Shown here piece after piece: positions 1 through 5,158 of a stretch of 5,158 bases of DNA. The first letter of the stretch is position 1. Each line of letters opens with the position of its first letter. The stretch comes from Lentisphaeria bacterium UBA1724 (GTDB taxonomy: Bacteria > Verrucomicrobiota > Lentisphaeria > Oligosphaerales > Oligosphaeraceae), in assembly GCA_002315885.1 (NCBI GenBank), contig DCIO01000091.1, positions 1-5,158 on the forward strand, given 5' to 3'. Under the pieces are notes generated by a model, which worked only from the letters and a program-made list of their open reading frames with translations, did not search any database and was not told the DNA's origin. The translations under genes and the position numbers were made by a program.

Positions 1-65
1 TTCAGTTATGGGACGGCTGTGATTGTGGTTATATTTTACCGAGCAACATAAAACACAATCAACAC

Positions 66-73
66 GAAGGAGA
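66..73 (+). promoter_or_regulatory. Shine-Dalgarno site of the sbcD-sbcC fusion gene
   Basis: The leader contains GAAGGAGA, whose AAGGAG core (67-72) ends 5 bases before the ATG at 78. This is a strong, well-spaced ribosome binding site and it decides the start. The reading frame is also open upstream to the window edge with no stop in 3-77, but no ATG, GTG or TTG lies in frame there. The ATG at 78 also gives the canonical SbcD N-terminus MKLLHIGDIHLG. The 1-77 leader is visibly richer in A+T than the gene, as expected for an intergenic region. Confidence 0.9.
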
Positions 74-77
74 CCTT

Positions 78-3000
78 ATGAAACTTTTGCATATTGGCGA
101 CATTCATCTGGGTTGTTCGCTGGACGGCCATTCCCGTAATCAAGAAATCGGAAAGGTCTTTGATTTCATTCTGGAGACCATCAAGACGCAGGGTATTGAG
201 GCGGCGTTGATTGCGGGAGACGTCTTTGACACCGGCCGTCCTTCCATCGAATCCCAGGACATGTATTACAACTTCCTGTGGGACTTGCAGAAAGCGGGTT
301 GCAAGCAGGTCATTGTCATCGCAGGAAACCACGACAACCCGGATTTCCTGGATGCACCCAAGAGATTGCTCAAGCGGATGGACATCCATATTGTGGGGAA
401 TGTGAACCCCGCCGACCTCTCCCAGGAGGTCTTCGCACTGGGGGACAAAGAGAATCCATCCGCCATTGTCTGCGCGGTGCCCTATCTCGAGCACAAGGAC
501 ATCATCGACCTGGTGCCCGAAGACCTGGCGGCAGACCGTTCCCAGCGCCTGGCCTACGGCGTGGCGGAGCACTACAAGCGTGTCTGGAAGCTTGCCGATG
601 GCATGCGCGCAGGACGCGAAATCCCCATCATCGGCATGGGGCACCTCTATGCCTCTGGGACCTCCTTCGGTACTGGAAAGGCCGAAAATCTGGTCGGCAA
701 GCTGGAAGGCGTGGATCTGACCACATTCGCCAACGATTTTGACTACCTGGCATTGGGGCATATCCACAAGCCACAGCACGTGCCCTCCCACGACAACTGG
801 CGCTACGCGGGCTCACTCCTGCCCATGGAAATCCTGGAGAACAACCACGCCCGCGAAGTGGTCGTCCTGGACACCGAAGACATGCCCCACCCACAGGGCG
901 TGGAAATCCCCATGGAGTGCTTCCACAAGATGGCGTACATCTCGGGCAACAAAGAGGAGCTGCGTGCCAAGCTGGACGACCTCCGCAAGACCAACCAGGA
1001 TACCTGGGTGAAAGCCGTCTATACTGGCGAGGAAGCCGCCCCCAACTGGTCCATCGAACTCCAGCTGGAACTCCGTGAAAGCGGCGTCCAGATTGTGGAC
1101 ACGGAAGTCAAGCGCCCCGCTAGCCATCAAGCCCCCGAGAGCGCGCCCTCCCAGGATGAGCCACTGGTTCCCCTCTCCAAACTGAATCCGAAGGAGATCT
1201 TCCTGAAGTATCTGGAAGCTCACCGGGATGACTACAGCGAAGAGCAGCGCAAGGAGCTGGAGGCGCTGTATCAGCAAGCGCAGGACGAGGTCATTGACCC
1301 CAAGGCGCAAGTCGAGACCACACCCCCCGCCGTGGCTGGCGTCATGAAATTCAAGCGCCTCTTCATCAAGAATGTGAATTCCCTCTACGGAGAAAACTCC
1401 ATCGATTTCGAGGACCCCGCTTTCAATACGGGAATCTTCCTGATTGACGGCCCCACCGGCGCAGGGAAATCTACCATCCTGGACGCGATCTGCCTGGCGC
1501 TCTACGCGGAGACCCCCCGTGCGGACAAGATTTCAGCCCAAAAGAATCCCGTCATGAGCGAAGGCGCAAAGGAGACTCAGGCGGAACTCACATTCTCCCT
1601 GGGCGATGACGAATACCGCGCGTCCTTTTCCCAGAAGAGAACCCGTGAGAATTCCCAAAACCCCTTCAGCGCCGTGACGCACCTCCTCTATAAAAATGGC
1701 AAGGAGACCTCTTCCCGAACGAATTCCGAGGTAGGGAAGGAAATCATCAAGCTGATTGGAATGGATATCGACCAATTCACCCAGTGCGTGCTTTTGGCAC
1801 AGGGCAGTTTTGACGCCTTCCTGAAAGCCGACAGCAAGAATCGCGCAAGCCTCCTGACACAGATTACCGGCACCGAGGTCTACAACCAGATTGGCAGACA
1901 AATCAACAAACACTTCTCTGAAATCGAAAAACAGAACGACCTCCTGGTCGCGAAACTCAAAGACATCACATGCCTTTCTGAGGATGAAGTCAAGCAACTG
2001 GAAAGTGATCTGGCCCAGAAGAAAGACGAACTGGATAACAATGAGAAGCAGCGCCAGGCATGCAAGGACATCGAACAGATTTTCAAGAATATCGATGACA
2101 AGAAGGCCGAGGTCCAGAAAGGCGAGAAGGCGTTGAATCAGGCGCAAGAGGCCCAGTGCCAGGCCGCACCCAGGCAACAGGCACTGCAAGACGCCCTCCA
2201 GGCACAGAAATGCCAGGCGGAGTATGATGCATTCCAACAGCAGGACGCACTTCTGCAACAGAATGCCAGCCAGAAGAAAGCATTGGCAGATGCACAGCCC
2301 AAGCTGAACGAAGACCTCGCAAAGGCCACACAGGAAGCGGATGATGCCCAGAAGGCATTGGATGACGCCCAGAAGCTTCAGCAAGCCCAGGCAGGGGTTT
2401 TCCAGCAGGTCCGTGACTTGGATACGCGCATCAGCGCCAAGGTCCCCCAGGTGAAAGACGCCCAGAGCGCCTACGCCAACGCGCGGACGAAGAAGACAAA
2501 AGACGAGGATGTTTTTTCGAAAGCGCAGAAACTCTGGCAAAAGAAGCAGGACGCCGCGAAGGCCTCCACTGACTATCTGAAGACCCATGATTCGGACAAA
2601 GCGCTGGCCGGCAGGCAGCCGAACTGGGAGCTGCGACGTCAGCAGTTGGTGTCCTTGGAAGCCGCGAATGCCACCGAATCCAAGGACCTCCGCGATGCGC
2701 AGAAGTCCCTGGATGGAATGCGTGCGGATTTGCAGAAGAAGAGTGATGACGCGAAGCAGACTGCTGTCCAGCTCGCGGACCTGGCGGTACGCATTGGGGA
2801 CAATGAGAAGAAGCAGGCGGCTCTCCTGGATGGCAGAACGCCGGAGGAGCTCAACGACCTCTATGCCGCCGCAGGGAAGTTGCAGGATTTCTTCAAGGAC
2901 AGCGATTCCCGGAAGGCATTCCTGGTCCCCAACCAGCCCTGCCCACTCTGCGGTTCCAAGGAACACCCATACTGCGATGGCACTGCCACGCCAGAGCCCC

Positions 3001-4730
3001 ACGATTACAGCCAGGACAGGAAAGCGCTGAAAACCCGCCTGGAGGCCATTGCCGTCACGGAAAAAGCCCTCAATGCCGATCGCACCGCACAGGCACGGAT
3101 GACCGCCATGCTGGAAGGGCTGGGAGAAGCCTGCAAGACCAGCCAATCCGCAATCCAGAAGACGGAAGAGGAGTTGGCCAACCGCGCGGACAAATTGAAG
3201 GAGAACCAGGGGCAGGCTACCAGGGATGCGCAGGCCCTCGCCGATGAACTGCTGAATGCCATCCAAGTGACCTGGACGGACCATAGCGCTCTGCCCAAGG
3301 AACTCCAGGAACGCATTGACGCCTTTGCCAAAGCGCAGAAGGCCGTGGTGTCCCTCCAGGCAGACCAGCAGGCTTTTGAACATGCCAAAGCCGCATACGA
3401 CGCGGTCGCCCAGCAGAATGCGGATGACCTGCTCGACAAAGAATCGTCGAAGAACTCCCTGGAGACGGAGTTGCAGGGCCTCAAGGACCAGCGTACCACG
3501 TTGTTTGGTGACAAGGAGGTGTCTGTGGAAGAAGGCAAGCTGGCCAAGGCGCTGAACGACGCGCGTAAAACTGCCTCCGAGAAGCAGACTGCGAAAACCA
3601 CTGCGGAAAACAAGCTGGACAGCAACCGCCAGGCATTGGAGGATAATGCCACGGAAGCCGCCACGCTGGCACCACGAGTCCAGGCCTGCCGAGACGCCCT
3701 GGAAGCGAAGCTGTCGTCCTGTGGCTTCCATGACCTGGCGGAATTCCAGGCCAAGCGCATGGATGCGGAGCCCCTGCAGAATCTCCAGTCGGAATTGGAG
3801 AAGATCAAAACTGCGGTCACCACCGCAGAAACTGCCCTCCGCGAGCGACAAAGTGCCCTCTCTGCCGAAGGAGGGAAACTGTCAGAGGGGACCGACCGCC
3901 AGAAGAACCTGGAAGAGCTGGAAAAACTGACCAGCCAAAAGGATGAGCTCCAGGGCAGCTACGACAAAACCAACAGCGTACTGGCAGTTGACAGGACGAA
4001 TCGGGAAAACAGCGCGAAAGCGCTCCAGGAACGGGCCAATCTGGAAGTACTCTACAATAACTGGAAGATCCTGGATAACGCTTTTGGCACGACCACGGGC
4101 GACCGCTTCGCCAAGATCGCCCAGGGATACACCTTCCGGGAACTGCTCTTCTGCGCCAATCGGAACCGCCTGGCATCCCTGCAAAGCCACTTCACACTAA
4201 TCAATGACGAAACGGATCCCCTGGAACTCAATGTCATCGACCATTACCGCGGGGATCTGGTCCGCACCGCAAAGAACCTCTCCGGCGGCGAATCCTTCGA
4301 AGTCAGCCTGGCGCTGGCACTGGGACTGGCTGACATGAGCTCCATCAGCCAAAATGCACACCTGGGGAATGTCCTCCTCGACGAGGGATTCGGAACACTG
4401 GACGAAGACGCATTGGACAGCGCAATCAATCTGCTCACGCAACTGAATTGCACAGACAAAAAGCTGGTGGGGATCATCAGCCACGTGGGAAAACTGGCCG
4501 ACCGAATCCCCACGCAAATCCATGTGGCGTCCAGCTGCGGAATGGGCACACTCTCCGGCGCGGGAGTCAAGTCAGTCGCGGATACCCGCGCACTTTGGGA
4601 CGCCGACCACCCACAAGAGGCAGAGAAACGTAAAAAGGCCGAGGAAAAGGACGCCAAGGAAGCCGCGAAGGAGGAGCGCAAGGCCGCACGCCTCGCCAAG
4701 AAAGCCGCAAAAGCACAACAGGAGGAGTAG
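78..4730 (+). CDS. SbcD-SbcC fusion: Mre11-Rad50-type hairpin/end-processing nuclease-ATPase in one chain
   Basis: The 1550-residue protein joins both subunits of SbcCD, the ATP-dependent double-strand exonuclease and hairpin endonuclease of DNA break processing. Residues 1-260 are the metallophosphoesterase: D8/H10 (GDIHLG), D48 (GDVFD), N84/H85 (GNHD), H189 (GMGH) and H228/H230 (GHIH), the expected two-metal ligands. About 283-347 is the SbcD capping region, and 365-405 resembles the SbcD C-terminal helices that bind the SbcC coil base. After a Pro/Ala-containing linker (about 406-422), the SbcC half begins at M423. It has a Walker A motif GPTGAGKST (458-466), Q-loop Q575, a long Gln/Ala/Lys-rich coiled coil (about 610-950 and 960-1355) with zinc hook CPLC (C955, C958), signature LSGGE (1401-1405), Walker B VLLDE (E1436), D-loop D1442 and H-loop H1469. 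The last 42 residues (1509-1550) are a Lys/Ala/Glu-rich tail. Each half is near normal family size (E. coli SbcD is about 400 residues, SbcC about 1050). No catalytic residue is missing, so an active enzyme is likely. No neighbouring gene is visible. Confidence 0.96.
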   Translation: MKLLHIGDIHLGCSLDGHSRNQEIGKVFDFILETIKTQGIEAALIAGDVFDTGRPSIESQDMYYNFLWDLQKAGCKQVIVIAGNHDNPDFLDAPKRLLKRMDIHIVGNVNPADLSQEVFALGDKENPSAIVCAVPYLEHKDIIDLVPEDLAADRSQRLAYGVAEHYKRVWKLADGMRAGREIPIIGMGHLYASGTSFGTGKAENLVGKLEGVDLTTFANDFDYLALGHIHKPQHVPSHDNWRYAGSLLPMEILENNHAREVVVLDTEDMPHPQGVEIPMECFHKMAYISGNKEELRAKLDDLRKTNQDTWVKAVYTGEEAAPNWSIELQLELRESGVQIVDTEVKRPASHQAPESAPSQDEPLVPLSKLNPKEIFLKYLEAHRDDYSEEQRKELEALYQQAQDEVIDPKAQVETTPPAVAGVMKFKRLFIKNVNSLYGENSIDFEDPAFNTGIFLIDGPTGAGKSTILDAICLALYAETPRADKISAQKNPVMSEGAKETQAELTFSLGDDEYRASFSQKRTRENSQNPFSAVTHLLYKNGKETSSRTNSEVGKEIIKLIGMDIDQFTQCVLLAQGSFDAFLKADSKNRASLLTQITGTEVYNQIGRQINKHFSEIEKQNDLLVAKLKDITCLSEDEVKQLESDLAQKKDELDNNEKQRQACKDIEQIFKNIDDKKAEVQKGEKALNQAQEAQCQAAPRQQALQDALQAQKCQAEYDAFQQQDALLQQNASQKKALADAQPKLNEDLAKATQEADDAQKALDDAQKLQQAQAGVFQQVRDLDTRISAKVPQVKDAQSAYANARTKKTKDEDVFSKAQKLWQKKQDAAKASTDYLKTHDSDKALAGRQPNWELRRQQLVSLEAANATESKDLRDAQKSLDGMRADLQKKSDDAKQTAVQLADLAVRIGDNEKKQAALLDGRTPEELNDLYAAAGKLQDFFKDSDSRKAFLVPNQPCPLCGSKEHPYCDGTATPEPHDYSQDRKALKTRLEAIAVTEKALNADRTAQARMTAMLEGLGEACKTSQSAIQKTEEELANRADKLKENQGQATRDAQALADELLNAIQVTWTDHSALPKELQERIDAFAKAQKAVVSLQADQQAFEHAKAAYDAVAQQNADDLLDKESSKNSLETELQGLKDQRTTLFGDKEVSVEEGKLAKALNDARKTASEKQTAKTTAENKLDSNRQALEDNATEAATLAPRVQACRDALEAKLSSCGFHDLAEFQAKRMDAEPLQNLQSELEKIKTAVTTAETALRERQSALSAEGGKLSEGTDRQKNLEELEKLTSQKDELQGSYDKTNSVLAVDRTNRENSAKALQERANLEVLYNNWKILDNAFGTTTGDRFAKIAQGYTFRELLFCANRNRLASLQSHFTLINDETDPLELNVIDHYRGDLVRTAKNLSGGESFEVSLALALGLADMSSISQNAHLGNVLLDEGFGTLDEDALDSAINLLTQLNCTDKKLVGIISHVGKLADRIPTQIHVASSCGMGTLSGAGVKSVADTRALWDADHPQEAEKRKKAEEKDAKEAAKEERKAARLAKKAAKAQQEE
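1293..1343 (+). other. Fusion junction (linker) between SbcD and SbcC halves
   Basis: These 17 codons (residues 406-422, sequence IDPKAQVETTPPAVAGV) connect the SbcD C-terminal helices to the methionine that starts the SbcC homology (MKFKRLFIKNVNSL, ATG at 1344). There is no stop codon in frame. The bases before the ATG (GTGGCTGGCGTC) contain no Shine-Dalgarno sequence, so separate translation of SbcC from 1344 is not supported. The linker looks flexible and is probably solvent-exposed. Where sbcD and sbcC are separate genes they are often adjacent or overlapping, so loss of a stop or a small indel is a plausible origin for the fusion. Confidence 0.75.
2940..2951 (+). other. Zinc-hook CxxC codons at the apex of the SbcC coiled coil
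   Basis: Codons for CPLC (C955 to C958), followed by GSKEHPY, lie near the midpoint of the SbcC half and are flanked by long heptad-like segments. In the Rad50/SbcC family this motif from two molecules coordinates one zinc ion and joins the tips of the coiled-coil arms. Its presence marks the protein as an SbcC-type rather than RecN- or RecF-type ATPase. It implies that fused chains can still dimerise or tether DNA through the hook. Confidence 0.9.
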
Positions 4731-5121
4731 CGACGGCGCCCCCCCTCGGGGGCGTACCGACGGCGTCCCCGCCGTCGAAAGGGCGTGCCGACGGCGTCCC
4801 CACCCTCGAAAGGGCGTACCGACGGCGTCCACGCCGTCGAAGGAGTGTACCGACGGCGTCCACGCCGTCGAAAGGGCGTACCGACGGCGTCCACGCACTC
4901 GAAAGGGTGTACCGACGGCGTCCACGCCGTCGTCGAAAGGGTGTACCGACGGCGTCCCCGCCCTCGAAAGGACGTACCGACGGCGTCCCCGCCCTCGAAA
5001 GGGTGTACCGACGGCGTCCCCGCCGTCGAAAGAGTGTACCGACGGCGTCCACGCCGTCGAAAGGGAGTGCCGACGGCGTCCCCGCCGTCGAAAGAGTGTA
5101 CCGACGGCGTCCCCGCCCTCG
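4731..5121. repeat. Tandem array of 13 hairpin-forming repeat units, mostly 31 bp
   Basis: The array starts on the base after the stop codon. Units begin at 4731 (27 bp, degenerate), 4758, 4789, 4820, 4851, 4882, 4913 (34 bp), 4947, 4978, 5009, 5040, 5071 and 5102 (20 bp, partial). The full unit is left arm CGACGGCG, loop TCCA or TCCC, right arm CGCCGTCG or CGCCCTCG, then an 11-base linker near AAAGGGYGTAC. Seven units (4758, 4820, 4851, 4913, 5009, 5040, 5071) have a perfect 8-bp stem with a 4-base loop. The others carry one or two mismatches, all in the right arm, and the first unit is deleted there. Units at 5009 and 5071 are identical. The 34-bp unit has an extra TCG after the right arm. 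Linkers end in GTAC in 10 of 12 cases and GTGC in two. There are no spacers, so this is not CRISPR. No protein is supported here. It could be a minisatellite, a set of protein-binding dyads or a structured RNA 3' region. Confidence 0.95.
4736..4755 (+). other. Strong GC hairpin just after the stop codon
   Basis: The degenerate first repeat unit forms its own stem: CGCCCCC (4737-4743) pairs with GGGGGCG (4748-4754) around the loop CCTC, and a G-U pair at 4736/4755 can extend it. It starts only 5 bases beyond the TAG at 4728-4730. No T-run follows (the next bases are ACCGACGG), so by itself it does not look like an intrinsic terminator. It could protect the mRNA 3' end or be the remnant of a terminator disrupted by the repeat array. 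Confidence 0.55.
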
Positions 5122-5134
5122 GGGGATTTTGTGT
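5110..5134 (+). terminator. Probable Rho-independent terminator at the end of the repeat array
   Basis: TCCCCG (5110-5115) pairs with CGGGGG (5120-5125), including one T-G (U-G) pair, around the 4-base loop CCCT. It is followed by A and then TTTT (5127-5130), with more T-rich sequence downstream. The stem is short but very GC-rich. It would end transcription coming from the fusion gene 380 bases after the stop codon. The stem overlaps the last repeat unit, whose own arms (5102-5109 with 5114-5121, one mismatch) would compete with it, so the two structures are mutually exclusive. The T tract is interrupted by GTGTA, which lowers confidence. Confidence 0.5.
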
Positions 5135-5158
5135 ATTTTGTGTATTTTGTGTATTTTG
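5126..5158. repeat. 9-bp AT-rich tandem repeat (ATTTTGTGT), 3.7 copies, cut by window end
   Basis: Three exact copies of ATTTTGTGT (5126-5134, 5135-5143, 5144-5152) and the first six bases of a fourth (5153-5158) run to the edge of the window. The first copy supplies the T-run of the probable terminator. The composition switches abruptly from the GC-rich array to this T-rich repeat. The true copy number cannot be seen here. Confidence 0.9.

Noticed and set aside
1..51. Possible 3' end of an upstream gene (frame 1 open to TAA at 49-51)
   Set aside because: Only 16 codons are visible and they show no recognisable motif, so an open stretch of this length is not evidence of coding.
1..65. Promoter such as TATATT at 30-35, or TTGTGG (23-28) with CATAAA (47-52)
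   Set aside because: Matches to -35/-10 consensus are poor or badly spaced (no good -35 for TATATT; 18-base spacing and weak hexamers for the other pair). The leader is AT-richer, but I cannot assign a promoter.
36..791. 251-residue minus-strand open frame over the SbcD nuclease domain
   Set aside because: It lies antisense to all five phosphoesterase motifs of the real gene and shows no recognisable family. It is a codon-bias shadow.
2338..2379. Short internal repeat encoding DDAQKALDDAQK
   Set aside because: This is ordinary heptad periodicity of an SbcC coiled coil, not a separate genetic element.
1533..3851. 772-residue open frame on the minus strand, antisense to the SbcC coiled coil
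   Set aside because: The plus strand here clearly encodes a family-consistent coiled coil with a zinc hook. The antisense frame is open because strong G/C-ending codon bias removes TTA, CTA and TCA in that register. Its translation shows only Leu/Arg/Gly-rich shadow sequence with no recognisable domain.
4244..5052. Minus-strand open frames with repeated DAVGTPF/RRRGRRRY peptides over the 3' array
   Set aside because: They are translations of the stop-free 31-bp DNA repeat. They start at recurring GTG codons with pyrimidine-rich (CCCTTT) upstream sequence and no Shine-Dalgarno site, and they run into the antisense of the SbcC ATPase lobe.
4731..5121. CRISPR array
   Set aside because: Units are contiguous tandem copies. 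The 11-base linkers are themselves conserved, so there are no unique spacers, and no cas gene is visible.

Overview
The window holds one large gene and a structured intergenic tail. The gene (78-4730, + strand, 1550 residues) is a head-to-tail fusion of SbcD (Mre11-type nuclease) and SbcC (Rad50-type SMC-like ATPase), which in most bacteria are two adjacent genes. All hallmark motifs of both partners are present: the five phosphoesterase motifs, the Walker A motif, Q-loop, zinc hook, signature motif, Walker B motif, D-loop and H-loop. It should therefore encode a complete hairpin- and end-processing nuclease in one polypeptide. The organism is a bacterium (SbcCD-type sequence, good Shine-Dalgarno site) with a preference for G/C-ending codons. 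I cannot name a taxon with confidence.

Layout: 1-77 is a short AT-richer leader with a clear ribosome binding site. 78-1343 encodes the SbcD half and 1344-4730 the SbcC half, joined without a stop and without a visible internal ribosome binding site. The protein ends in a Lys/Ala/Glu-rich tail. From the first base after the stop codon, 4731-5121 is a tandem array of 13 units (mostly 31 bp), each a potential 8-bp-stem hairpin plus a short purine-rich linker. The array runs into a probable intrinsic terminator (5110-5134), whose T-rich side is the start of a second tandem repeat of 9 bp (5126-5158) that reaches the window edge.

The most interesting aspect is the pairing of a fused SbcD-SbcC gene, whose family cleaves DNA hairpins and acts on palindromes, with an array of short palindromes directly on its 3' side. 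Any functional link is inference. The array could equally be a selfish or neutral minisatellite, or an RNA 3'-end structure. The array is not CRISPR (no spacers), and the long open frames across it and antisense to the gene are artefacts of composition.
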